This document shows positions 1 to 7,551 of a stretch of 26,820 nt of DNA, in pieces. A program made the translations under genes and the position numbers. Positions within the stretch are counted from its first letter, which is position 1, and each line of letters begins with the position of its first letter. The notes below the pieces were generated by a model. That model was not told the DNA's origin, ran no database searches, and saw nothing but the letters and a program-made list of their open reading frames with translations. This stretch comes from Flammeovirgaceae bacterium UBA2371 (GTDB lineage Bacteria; Bacteroidota; Bacteroidia; Cytophagales; Cyclobacteriaceae). The stretch covers positions 1 through 26,820 of the forward strand of contig DDTF01000044.1 of NCBI GenBank assembly GCA_002345965.1, read 5' to 3'.

Positions 1-509
1 TCATGTACCTTCCTATGATACGGATGTTGTATAAAGTTCTTCTTGCCCTCAAGCCGGGCGGGCTTGTCCTTTTTATTCGCGGACTCTATTCTATTTTTTA
101 TGGTGCTCATGAATGCTTCGCATTTGTCATCGCCCAAAAAGGACACAAAAACGCTAGGCAAAAAGATGCTTCCACACATGCCCTCACACCCCCGCCTCCC
201 GATAGCTATCGGGATGCAATGCCAGCGCACTATCCCATCCTATTGAGATTTGGTAAGTTGTTGAAGTTTTGAAATTTAGCACATCTGGCTATGAAAATCA
301 CACTAACCTCTTCGGTCGTCCTTCGTCCTCCCTTCCGCCAGCAGTCGGACAGGTTGAATGAAGGGATAGCTTAATCCGAGGATGATCCTGCTATAGTTCC
401 ACGCAGCCCTTGAAAAGCACTATTTAGAAACATGAAATAAAAAAATGCTCAAATGCAGAACAGATGAAGGAATTATCGGTTTTAAAAGCGGAAGTCTTGA
501 TCACAAACA
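1..509. other. Gene-free left edge with a 16-bp perfect palindrome
   Basis: I see no credible gene here. The open frames (for example 3-272 and 43-246) are low-complexity, match no family I know, and overlap each other. The stretch holds a perfect 16-bp palindrome at 198-213 (CCCGATAG followed by its reverse complement) inside a C-rich run. The two overlapping frames at 43-272, with strings such as KGHKNARQK and SPKKDTK, resemble translations I associate with dispersed non-coding repeats of Bacteroidota, but I cannot verify this. The operon promoter for the gene at 510 should lie near the right end, yet I find no clear TAnnTTTG box. Confidence 0.5.
198..213. repeat. 16-bp perfect palindrome CCCGATAGCTATCGGG
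   Basis: The sequence is exactly its own reverse complement. It lies in non-coding DNA about 300 bp before the first gene, with no T-run on either side, so it is not an obvious terminator. It could be a short dispersed repeat or a protein-binding site; nothing else in the window repeats it. Confidence 0.6.
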
Positions 510-1061
510 ATGCGTAACGACATTCAAATCATACGTTCGAGATTGAACGAAAAAGCCCAACAACAGCAAGCTAAAAGGCTTCTGCTCAGGTTACTCATCC
601 TATCGAGCGGACTGCTCTTCGCTGCACTGCTGATAATCGGCATGATTCAGGTTAAGCCTCAGGTTGAGATTCCCAGTATATTTTATCTGGGCAGCGTTAT
701 TATTATATTAAGCAGTGCCGTATTGGTGGCCGCAAAAAAAGCCATTGTCAAAGATGACTTACAAATAGCAGTTTACCTGCTGGTGGTATCACTTGGATTA
801 GGCGTTGCCTTCGGTTTCATCCAACTCATGGGTTGGAGCTCCCTGTTGGCAACCGATACCATCGGCAGGAACATCCTTCTCCCCTTTTCTGCCATACACT
901 TCAGTCACCTTGTAGTTGGCATCGTTTTTCTTTTCGTGGTTTTTAAAAGACTGAATAATTTTCAAATCCACTCCAAAGCGATCTTATTCACATCCAATGT
1001 CTTTTACTTCTGGCATTTTCTGGGACTCATTTGGGTTGCCTTTATCGGAGTAATCGCTTAA
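510..1061 (+). CDS. Heme-copper oxidase subunit III (COX3)-like membrane protein
   Basis: A 183-aa protein with five predicted membrane helices after a short basic, Gln-rich N-terminus: about residues 24-46, 56-75, 85-110, 122-146 and 165-183. The pattern HFSHLVVGIVFL in helix 4 and FYFWHFLGLIWVAFIG in helix 5 match the end of bacterial COX3 proteins, and five helices is the usual bacterial short form. COX3 does not carry the redox centres; it stabilises subunit I of terminal oxidases in the inner membrane. No subunit I or II gene is nearby, so this is an orphan copy at the head of a photolyase-containing operon, with only 4 bp to the next gene. Its role here is unknown; it may no longer serve an oxidase. 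Family call fairly sure, function not. Confidence 0.8.
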   Translation: MRNDIQIIRSRLNEKAQQQQAKRLLLRLLILSSGLLFAALLIIGMIQVKPQVEIPSIFYLGSVIIILSSAVLVAAKKAIVKDDLQIAVYLLVVSLGLGVAFGFIQLMGWSSLLATDTIGRNILLPFSAIHFSHLVVGIVFLFVVFKRLNNFQIHSKAILFTSNVFYFWHFLGLIWVAFIGVIA

Positions 1062-1065
1062 TCAT

Positions 1066-1359
1066 ATGGGTTCAGAATTATCAGCAACAGCAGAAGACAG
1101 AATCATAGAGATGGCGTGGGAAGACAGAACTCCCTTTGAAGCCATTGAAGTACAATTTCACCTTTCCGAAGGGGATGTCATTGCGCTGATGAGGAAAATC
1201 CTCAAGCCTGCGAGCTTTAGGCGCTGGAGAAAGCGGGTGCATTCCGGTGTGAGTCAGAAACACCTAAAGAAGCGAAGTAACGCCATCAATCGGTTCAAGA
1301 GCAGCCGGCAACGCCAGATATCATACAACCAAATTTCAAAAAGGAAAGTCCCCTCTTAG
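1066..1359 (+). CDS. TIGR03643/DUF2805 family protein
   Basis: A 97-aa basic, soluble protein. The N-terminal half (RIIEMAWEDRTPFEAIEVQF, then LSEGDVIALMRK, then PASFRRWRKRV) is the compact helical domain of the TIGR03643 family, which reads like a helix-turn-helix with a basic recognition helix. The C-terminal 35 residues are Lys/Arg/Ser-rich and probably disordered. Family members are commonly found beside DUF2256 and cryptochrome/photolyase genes, as here, but their function is not established. It starts 4 bp after the COX3-like stop, which argues for co-transcription. A nucleic-acid-binding role is inference from the charge and fold pattern only. Confidence 0.85.
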   Translation: MGSELSATAEDRIIEMAWEDRTPFEAIEVQFHLSEGDVIALMRKILKPASFRRWRKRVHSGVSQKHLKKRSNAINRFKSSRQRQISYNQISKRKVPS

Positions 1360-1390
1360 AAAAAAAACAGGCTTCAATAATCCCTCTGCT

Positions 1391-2026
1391 ATGCACTTAT
1401 CACAGTCCTCCATTGAGCAACTCCCAAAAGTAAAAAGGCTGAATATCATCAACTCCATTTCTGGCATCAAGCCTGGCAACCTGGTAGGTACCGTCTCCAG
1501 GGCAGGAATTCCCAATCTGGCCATTGTCAGCTCAGTCGTTCACCTCGGCAGCCATCCTCCCCTGCTCGGATACCTGTTGAGACCCAGAGACGAAGTGCGC
1601 AGAGACAGCTATGAAAACATATTGGAAAATGGATACTTCACCATTAACCACATCAGCACTGAATTTATAGAAAAAGCACACTACACCTCTGCTAAGTTTG
1701 ATCAGCATACTTCTGAATTTGATGCCTGCGGCTTGACACCATCTTATGATTTTGGATTTAGTGCGCCATTTGTAAAAGAAAGCAAACTCAAGGTGGGACT
1801 CCGGCACGTGGAAAGTATTTCCATACCCTCCAGCAACACTACGCTGATTGTAGGTGAAATCCAGCACCTGGATATTCCTGATGACGCATTGAATGAACAC
1901 GGTTACATCAACCTGGAAAGCATAAACAGTGCAGGCATATCGGGATTGAATTCGTATTATAGCTTGAATAAACTGGCCGATTTCCCTTATGCCCGTGTAC
2001 ACGAGGTGCCAAAATTCGCGGTGTGA
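1391..2026 (+). CDS. Flavin reductase (FMN-binding split-barrel) family protein
   Basis: A 211-aa soluble protein of the flavoredoxin/DIM6-NTAB family. The FMN-binding split-barrel is visible: NLVGTVSRAGIPNLAIVSSV (about 36-55), a phosphate-binding-loop-like segment with HLGSHPPLLGYLLRP (57-71), and the NGYFTINHIS strand (about 87-96) followed by a helix with EKAHYTSAKF. Members bind FMN non-covalently and reduce flavins with NAD(P)H, or act as oxidoreductases. The neighbouring photolyase-type protein needs reduced FAD, so a supporting redox role is attractive but unproven. Its stop overlaps the start of the DUF2256 gene by 4 bases (GTGA), so the two are translationally coupled. Confidence 0.85.
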   Translation: MHLSQSSIEQLPKVKRLNIINSISGIKPGNLVGTVSRAGIPNLAIVSSVVHLGSHPPLLGYLLRPRDEVRRDSYENILENGYFTINHISTEFIEKAHYTSAKFDQHTSEFDACGLTPSYDFGFSAPFVKESKLKVGLRHVESISIPSSNTTLIVGEIQHLDIPDDALNEHGYINLESINSAGISGLNSYYSLNKLADFPYARVHEVPKFAV

Positions 2027-2154
2027 AAAAGCAGCATTTGCCCACTAAAATATGCCCGGTGTGCCAGCGCCCTTTTGCATGGCGCAAGAAATGGAAGTTG
2101 AACTGGAAAGAGGTACTGTACTGCAGCGAACGATGCAAAAGAAACAGAAAATGA
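2023..2154 (+). CDS. DUF2256 zinc-ribbon mini-protein
   Basis: A 43-aa ORF starting with GTG at 2023, inside the stop of the flavin reductase gene, and ending with TGA at 2152-2154. The protein has CPVC at residues 11-14, then RPFAWRKKW, and CSERC at residues 34-38, giving a four-Cys zinc-ribbon pattern with a basic Trp-rich middle. This is the DUF2256 signature as I know it, and such genes often precede cryptochrome/photolyase genes. Its stop overlaps the photolyase start as ATGA. Function is unknown; the metal-ribbon and basic residues suggest nucleic-acid or protein binding (inference). The GTG start is chosen because of the overlap and because no in-frame ATG precedes the first Cys pair. 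Confidence 0.8.
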   Translation: MKKQHLPTKICPVCQRPFAWRKKWKLNWKEVLYCSERCKRNRK

Positions 2155-3650
2155 AAACTGTCAATTTATTGTTTCCTCATCAGCTCTTTCAGGAGCACGA
2201 ACTCTATCACAACGGCTTTCCTGTTTATCTGATCGAGGAGCAACTGTTCTTTAAGCAGTTCAACTTCCATAAGACTAAACTTGCCTACCACAGGGCATCC
2301 ATGAAATCCCATGAAGCGTTGCTTAAGAAAAAAGGACTTACGATAAAATACATTGAGTCTCCGGAGCCCGCCTCAGATGTCAGGGTGCTGCTTCGGCATT
2401 TGGCACAGGAGAACATTGGCGCTATTCATTTCATCCATCCAACGGATCACTGGCTGGAAAAGCGAATCCAGAAAGAGGCCAAACAGCATAACATCAAATG
2501 GACAGCGTATGAAAATCCACTGTTTATTAACACCCGTGAGGAGCTATCCCACTTTTTTAAACCCGGCAAACAATCCTTTTTTCAAACTACGTTTTATAAA
2601 CAGCAGCGCACCCAAAGAGGTATTCTTTTGGATAAAGACCATCAGCCTTTAGGTGGTCAATGGAGTTATGACAATGACAACCGCAAAAGATATCTCAAAG
2701 GCAAAGTGCCACCAGCGGTTTTGTTTCCAAAGCCAGATGACCATTGGACAGAAGCCATACAATACGTGGAGAAGCACTTTTCTGACAACATTGGTCAGCT
2801 TCATTCAGCAGTGTGTTATCCACACAATCGCCATGAAACCGATCGATGGCTTCAGCAATTCTTCCGATTGCGCTTTAAGGAGTTCGGAGCTTATGAGGAC
2901 GCCATTGTTCAAAACGAATCCGTACTCCATCATAGTGTGCTTACGCCCATGATGAACGCAGGCATCATAAAGCCCCAGGAAGTTCTTGAAAGTGCCATTG
3001 CGTATGCACGTACACATGACATTCCCCTCAATTCGCTGGAGGGTTTTGTGAGACAGGTATTGGGCTGGAGAGAATTCATCAGAGGCTATTACGAATGCAA
3101 GGGGGTGGAAGCCCGCACCCGAAACTACTGGAACTTCCATCGCAAAATACCTCCTTCATTTTACTCGGGTACAACAGGGATTGAACCCATCGACCACTTG
3201 ATAAAAAAAGTTTTGCGGGATGGTTACTGCCATCACATTGAGCGGCTGATGGTGTTGGGCAATTTTATGTTGCTCTGCGAATTCGATCCGAATGAAGTTT
3301 ACCGTTGGTTCATGGAATTGTTCATCGACAGCTACGATTGGGTGATGGTGCCCAACGTATATGGCATGAGTCAGTTTTCCGATGGGGGCGCAATGGCAAC
3401 AAAACCCTACATCAGCGGAAGCAATTACCTGATGAAAATGAGTGACTATCCAAAAGGCGATTGGCAACAGGTATGGGATGGATTGTTTTGGCACTTCATG
3501 AATAAGCAACGTGATTTCTTCTTAAAGAACCCAAGGTTGTCCATGCTGATCAAGACGTACGACAAAATGGAGGTAGCCAAACAAAAGCAACATCTTCACC
3601 AGGCAGCACAATTTCTGCACAGACTCGATGAGGAGAATAAATCGCTTTGA
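2151..3650 (+). CDS. Cryptochrome/photolyase-related protein (PF04244 family), no Fe-S cysteines seen
   Basis: With the ATG at 2151 (ATGA overlap with DUF2256) the protein has 499 aa; an upstream in-frame ATG at 2052 would read through the DUF2256 gene in another frame and is rejected. The N-terminal Rossmann-like domain begins TVNLLFPHQLF. The C-terminal FAD-binding domain contains LGWREFIRGYY, YCHHIERLMVLGNFMLL, DSYDWVMVPNVYGMSQFSDGG and TKPYISGSNYLMKMSDY, all typical of the bacterial (6-4)/FeS-BCP photolyase group. Characterised members (Agrobacterium PhrB, Rhodobacter CryB) carry a 4Fe-4S cluster with a CxxC just after MSDY. Here that segment (residues 430-445) reads PKGDWQQVWDG with no Cys, so the cluster is probably absent. 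The function could be light-dependent DNA repair or photoreception. Confidence 0.9.
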   Translation: MKTVNLLFPHQLFQEHELYHNGFPVYLIEEQLFFKQFNFHKTKLAYHRASMKSHEALLKKKGLTIKYIESPEPASDVRVLLRHLAQENIGAIHFIHPTDHWLEKRIQKEAKQHNIKWTAYENPLFINTREELSHFFKPGKQSFFQTTFYKQQRTQRGILLDKDHQPLGGQWSYDNDNRKRYLKGKVPPAVLFPKPDDHWTEAIQYVEKHFSDNIGQLHSAVCYPHNRHETDRWLQQFFRLRFKEFGAYEDAIVQNESVLHHSVLTPMMNAGIIKPQEVLESAIAYARTHDIPLNSLEGFVRQVLGWREFIRGYYECKGVEARTRNYWNFHRKIPPSFYSGTTGIEPIDHLIKKVLRDGYCHHIERLMVLGNFMLLCEFDPNEVYRWFMELFIDSYDWVMVPNVYGMSQFSDGGAMATKPYISGSNYLMKMSDYPKGDWQQVWDGLFWHFMNKQRDFFLKNPRLSMLIKTYDKMEVAKQKQHLHQAAQFLHRLDEENKSL

Positions 3651-3673
3651 CTCAAAGCAGTACTGTAGCAGTT

Positions 3674-4840
3674 TTACTTAATAGTAAAATCCACGGAATA
3701 AATGGTTTGATCCCAGATCAGCTGCAGTGAACCCCCCGCGGTGTTTTCAACCACCTTAATGGTAAAATCCTCAGTCACTTCCGCTTGCTTAGACACCTTC
3801 ATAGGCACTCTGCCCAGGTCGAGGGATTCGTCATACGACTGACCATTTTGGCCGGTCTGCTTGTTAATGATCAACACGCCTCCCTCCTTTTCAGGAATGG
3901 TAAACAGTGTGTATTCCCCGGCAGGAATTTCCAGGCTACCCATCTGCAAATTTTTGCTGGTGCTAAAATGTGTGGCGCGGTTGGCACCCGTTCTCCACCT
4001 CGTTCCATAAGACACAATGCCACCGAAAATAGCTCTGCCTCTTTTTTTAGGCGAGCCGTAGGTCACGTTAAAGTCAGCACCTTTAAATGAAAAACTATCC
4101 TCTACCCCTCCCGACAATTCGCCACTGAGCGGGCTGCCATTTTTATCCTTTTCAGCAAAACCCTTCACTATGTTTTCAAAGTCTAACGTGCCTGCCCTGT
4201 TAACGATCAATTTTCTGGTAGTGAGTGCCGCATCCAATTTCACGAGGTTACCGTCCTTATCTACTGTCACGCCCATTACACCACGTGAAGGGTGGCGCAA
4301 GGTCATGGAGTCTGCTTTCACCTTGTGAATAATGAAGTCAGCGTTACTTCTGCCTGCCAGCAACATTTGGTGAATGCTATCGCTGGCACTGCGCATCGCT
4401 GCATTGAATGCCAACTCAAAAGGCCAGTGCACCATGTCTATAAACGGAAGAGTGCCTTTCTTATTCAAAGCGGCTGTCCTGCGCGTTCCTTCCTCACCGG
4501 TAGTCTCGCTGATCAGCGAGTCTCCGACTACCGTAATCTGCTGTGTCACTGTTCTTCCCTCAGGGGTAAATGCCTGCAGTGGATCCTGACTGTACCTTGT
4601 CATGGAGGCAATACCGCCATTGGCATCTTGTTGTAACTCATATTCAAAGTACAGGGTCTTGGGGCTCCTCAGCAGCACCCGTGCGCTAGTCCCCGCCTCC
4701 GACTTTACCAATTGTTCTACCGCCAGGGTATCGTTACCCAACAAGGTGACGAAATAAATGGACTGCGCATTGCGGGGAGTATTGTCACAACTCCAGGCGA
4801 TGAGACTGATCAAAAGTACAGCGAGACCGGTGTTTTTCAT
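3674..4840 (-). CDS. DUF2911 domain-containing lipoprotein
   Basis: A 388-aa exported protein. I place the start at the ATG at 4840, giving a clean N-terminal signal (MKNTGLAVLLISLIAWSC), rather than the in-frame ATG at 4864, which falls inside the predicted -7 box. Cys18 could be a lipidated cysteine, although Trp at -2 makes the lipobox unusual. The C-terminal 150 residues form the DUF2911 domain: VTYGSPKKRGRAIFGGIV, SYGTRWRTGANRATHF, then PAGEYTLFTIPEKEGG and a final QLIWDQTIYSVDFTIK. The N-terminal half is less conserved and resembles the variable part found in other Bacteroidota members. The biochemical role of DUF2911 is not known. It converges on the photolyase operon, with only 23 bp between the stops. 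Confidence 0.8.
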   Translation of the reverse strand: MKNTGLAVLLISLIAWSCDNTPRNAQSIYFVTLLGNDTLAVEQLVKSEAGTSARVLLRSPKTLYFEYELQQDANGGIASMTRYSQDPLQAFTPEGRTVTQQITVVGDSLISETTGEEGTRRTAALNKKGTLPFIDMVHWPFELAFNAAMRSASDSIHQMLLAGRSNADFIIHKVKADSMTLRHPSRGVMGVTVDKDGNLVKLDAALTTRKLIVNRAGTLDFENIVKGFAEKDKNGSPLSGELSGGVEDSFSFKGADFNVTYGSPKKRGRAIFGGIVSYGTRWRTGANRATHFSTSKNLQMGSLEIPAGEYTLFTIPEKEGGVLIINKQTGQNGQSYDESLDLGRVPMKVSKQAEVTEDFTIKVVENTAGGSLQLIWDQTIYSVDFTIK

Positions 4841-4861
4841 GTAGCTAAAGGTTAATGGTCT

Positions 4862-4890
4862 CAAAGTAAAATGGTAGGAGGTAAAACAAA
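4862..4890 (-). promoter_or_regulatory. Putative Bacteroidota-type promoter for the DUF2911 gene
   Basis: On the minus strand, TTTG (4890-4887), 17 nt, then TTACTTTG (4869-4862), which differs from TAnnTTTG at one base. Transcription would begin around 4855, leaving a leader of about 15 nt before the ATG at 4840. It also explains why the ATG at 4864 is unlikely to be used. Confidence 0.4.
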
Positions 4891-4963
4891 AGAGGAATTA
4901 TATGATTGGTGTGCTTATGAGGAAATAATGGGTAGGAAACCGCACTGCATACCACGCTCACAG

Positions 4964-5785
4964 CTACTTGATAGCTGCCTGCGCCCGATCCAACAGTTGC
5001 TCATCCCCGATCTTTTTGCAAAAGGCGGCAAAGGCGGGGGTAGGTCCACGCCAGCGCAGTTCGGAGAGGTTCTTAAAAAGCCTGGCATCGGTGCGCAGGG
5101 TGGCAAGCCGTTTAAACAGCAACGCCTGCTTCCGCTTCTTGCCCAGCACGCTGTCAGGAAAATCTTCAATAGGCCCATACTCATTCAGCAGGTTGGCAGC
5201 TCCGATCTTACCGATGCCCGCAATACCCGGATAGCCATCGGCATCATCGCCCACCAGCGCCAAAAAATCTGGAATCAAAGCAGGGCTTACACCAAATTTC
5301 TTCTTCACTCCTTCTTCATCCCGGATCACATTCGCCCTGCGGTCGATCTGCACCACGCGGTCTCCCTTTACACATTGCGCTAAATCTTTATCCGGTGTCC
5401 AGATACAAACCTTATCTACGCGTTTGCTTCTGGCAGCACGCCAGGCAGCAGAGGCCAGTGCATCATCCGCTTCCAGCTCTACCATGGGCCACACAGCAAT
5501 GCCCATCGCCTCCAATCCCTTCTCCAAAGGACCAAACTGGGATCGGAGTGCACGTTCAATTCCATATCCCGTCTTGTAACCCGCCCAAAGTTTGTTGCGA
5601 AACGATTCGATCACATGGTCAGTGGCTACGCCCACGTGGGTGGCATCGTCTTCAATCATCTTCAAGATGCCGCGCAATACACCCGATACCGCACCGTAGG
5701 GTTTATCCTTTCCTTTGTTAAAGGTTCTAAGGCCATAGAAGTGGCGAAAGAGTTCGTACGTTCCGTCAATAAGGTGGATAATCAT
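4964..5785 (-). CDS. Stand-alone 5'-3' exonuclease / flap endonuclease
   Basis: A 273-aa protein with the 5'-nuclease fold found at the N-terminus of DNA polymerase I and in ExoIX/Xni, without a polymerase domain. Metal-binding acidic residues are visible: Asp7 (HLIDGTY), ELEADDAL with Glu105, Asp107 and Asp108, and TPDKDLAQ with Asp132 and Asp134. The helix-hairpin-helix (H3TH) DNA-binding segment follows at 179-200 (GDDADGYPGIAGIGKIGAAN). It should cut 5' flaps or 5' ends during RNA-primer removal or repair. Codons look richer in G/C than those of the neighbours (by eye), which may hint at acquisition. It is transcribed toward the DUF2911 gene with about 120 bp between. Family call is firm; the exact substrate is not. 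Confidence 0.88.
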   Translation of the reverse strand: MIIHLIDGTYELFRHFYGLRTFNKGKDKPYGAVSGVLRGILKMIEDDATHVGVATDHVIESFRNKLWAGYKTGYGIERALRSQFGPLEKGLEAMGIAVWPMVELEADDALASAAWRAARSKRVDKVCIWTPDKDLAQCVKGDRVVQIDRRANVIRDEEGVKKKFGVSPALIPDFLALVGDDADGYPGIAGIGKIGAANLLNEYGPIEDFPDSVLGKKRKQALLFKRLATLRTDARLFKNLSELRWRGPTPAFAAFCKKIGDEQLLDRAQAAIK

Positions 5786-5890
5786 GAAGGTGTGAAGATA
5801 GTGAATCTGGCTTACAGACTAAGCCTGGTCATAACAGCGACATACCTTGGGCATAAGAACGCTGGGGACGAAGACCTGACTTCACTATTC

Positions 5891-6844
5891 TTAAATTACT
5901 ATAGCCACATTCCCTTTTTTATGCCCTTGTTCAGTATACACATGTGCTTCTGCTATTTGCTCCAACGAATAAGTCCGGTCAATTACTGGCTTGAATTTAT
6001 CGGCTTCAATGAGTTCTTTCAGAAAAGACACATCTGCTGCAGTATGACTAATTACACCCGTGATGACCTTTTTACTGCTCGTCATTGAAATCCAAACGCC
6101 CTGAAGCATCTCAGACAGGCCTGCGGCACTCAAAATCATTATTCCATTCTTGTTGAGCGACTTTATACTTCGCGAAACAGATATGGCTTTCACGGTATCA
6201 AAAATCACATCATAAGTATCATCAAGCTGAGTAAAATCCTCCTTTTTATAATCAATTACATGGTCAGCACCTATGGATTTTACTAATGCAATATTTTCTG
6301 TGCTGCAAACACCGGTCACATGAGCCCCATATGACTTTGCCAACTGAATAGCAGCACTTCCCACCGCACCTGAAGCACCTACCACAAGCACTTTTTGCCC
6401 GGCTTTTATGGTTACCTTTTTGATAAAGTGCAAAGCCGTAACTCCACCAAAAGGAATTACGGCTGCCTCCTGGTGAGAAATACCTGCAGGTTTTAGTGCT
6501 AATGATGCATCTTCAGGCAGACATATATATTCAGCATAGGCACCAAAGCGCATGTCTGTATGGCCAAAGACTAAATCGCCCACTTTGAATTGTTTTACAT
6601 CTTCACCTACACTTTCAATTTCGCCTGAAAAAACACTGCCAAGAATATTTACTTTTGGCCTTATCAAACCAAAAATAAATCTTGCCGCAAAGGGGTCGGC
6701 TTTGCGCAAGCGCCAGTCACCTGAATTGACTGCGGTAGCCTTAATGTGAAGTAATAGCTCATTTTTGGCTGGTACTGGCTTTTCTACTTGTTTGATATGT
6801 AGTACCTGTGCCGGACCGTATTCATAATAAACTGCTGCTTTCAT
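5891..6844 (-). CDS. NADP-dependent quinone-reductase-like MDR oxidoreductase
   Basis: A 317-aa medium-chain dehydrogenase/reductase of the zinc-free quinone oxidoreductase type. The N-terminal GroES-like domain starts MKAAVYYEYG and has AVNSGDWRLR and GSVFSGEIESVG. The Rossmann domain has the loop VGASGAVGSAAIQLAK (155-170) and an acidic-to-basic cofactor region (GVCSTEN) that suits NADPH. No structural-zinc Cys quartet is seen. Such enzymes reduce quinones or alpha,beta-unsaturated carbonyls. It lies 58 bp downstream of the outer-membrane-like gene on the same strand, with no promoter box evident between them, so it is probably the last gene of the operon that starts at the esterase. Confidence 0.88.
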   Translation of the reverse strand: MKAAVYYEYGPAQVLHIKQVEKPVPAKNELLLHIKATAVNSGDWRLRKADPFAARFIFGLIRPKVNILGSVFSGEIESVGEDVKQFKVGDLVFGHTDMRFGAYAEYICLPEDASLALKPAGISHQEAAVIPFGGVTALHFIKKVTIKAGQKVLVVGASGAVGSAAIQLAKSYGAHVTGVCSTENIALVKSIGADHVIDYKKEDFTQLDDTYDVIFDTVKAISVSRSIKSLNKNGIMILSAAGLSEMLQGVWISMTSSKKVITGVISHTAADVSFLKELIEADKFKPVIDRTYSLEQIAEAHVYTEQGHKKGNVAIVI

Positions 6845-6902
6845 ATTTTTTGTGTTTTAATTATTCTAATTCCTGAGGTTTAAGCTTTCCCGCAAATGAT
6901 TG

Positions 6903-7517
6903 TTACTTCACTTTCATTCCGATTCCAAATTCCAGTGCCAGGTTGTTCATGTTGCCTTCGGTATATAAAATGTTGGAGCCCTTAATCGGCCAGGGATACA
7001 GTGGCAAATACATTCGGTAGGTAAAAAAGTACTTTTTCCAACCACGCTTTGCACTGTACAAGATCCCATAGTCTGGACTGAAGGCACTGATTGAAATGCT
7101 GGCTTTGTCCAAGTCAGGGTGATTGAGCGTTTCCTTGTAAGCAGTGTATTTGATGCCAGCCATAAGCATAAAAGTGTGAGAGCCTTTCTTTCTGTTAAAC
7201 ATCATACCTGCGCCAAATTTTTGATTCAGTGAATAGTTGTAATCGGTATGTACATAATTAAAATCCTGCAGCATAATATTATTGATGCTGTAAGATGAGT
7301 GTGCCCCGAAACTCCAGCGTTTGTGTGAATTCCACTGAACCAGGTTTGTAATCAAAAGGTCAGTTCCAAAGTTGGTATGAATGCCAATTCCGGGTTCCAC
7401 CGTCAGTTGGCGAAATGTATTGGGTTGAGCTGCACCAGTGGCGTTATCCCTTTGTGCATAACCTATTGTGGAAATACTCAGGATAAAAAGCAGTGCGAGA
7501 TAATTATTTGTTTTCAT
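6903..7517 (-). CDS. Exported beta-barrel-like protein of unknown function
   Basis: A 204-aa protein with a signal peptide (MKTNNYLALLFILSISTIGYAQ, cleavage probably after Ala21). The mature part is rich in aromatic residues and alternating strand-like segments (FGTDLLITNLVQW, RWSFGAHSSYSI, FGAGMMFNR, HTFMLMAGIKYTAY, LALEFGIGMKVK) and ends in a strand, the pattern of small outer-membrane barrels. I do not recognise the family. It begins 34 bp after the esterase-like gene and precedes the MDR enzyme, so it is probably co-transcribed with both. An outer-membrane location is inference from composition. Confidence 0.7.
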   Translation of the reverse strand: MKTNNYLALLFILSISTIGYAQRDNATGAAQPNTFRQLTVEPGIGIHTNFGTDLLITNLVQWNSHKRWSFGAHSSYSINNIMLQDFNYVHTDYNYSLNQKFGAGMMFNRKKGSHTFMLMAGIKYTAYKETLNHPDLDKASISISAFSPDYGILYSAKRGWKKYFFTYRMYLPLYPWPIKGSNILYTEGNMNNLALEFGIGMKVK

Positions 7518-7551
7518 AGGATTGTGTTTAAATAAGTTTCTGGAAATGATT

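Noticed and set aside
3..272. Two overlapping plus-strand ORFs of 89 and 67 codons
   Set aside because: No family resemblance, odd composition, overlap in different frames, and a palindrome inside; treated as non-coding.
2052..2150. N-terminal extension of the photolyase-related protein
   Set aside because: Covers the DUF2256 gene in another frame; the ATGA overlap at 2151 gives the family's normal N-terminus.
3672..3689. TTTTACT-TAAT-AGTAAAA hairpin between convergent genes
   Set aside because: All A/T stem, weak, and overlaps the DUF2911 stop; not convincing as a terminator.
4871..5383. 170-codon plus-strand ORF
   Set aside because: Antisense shadow of the exonuclease, which has all catalytic motifs.
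5615..6088. 157-codon plus-strand ORF across the exonuclease/MDR gap
   Set aside because: Overlaps two well-supported genes on the other strand and resembles no family.
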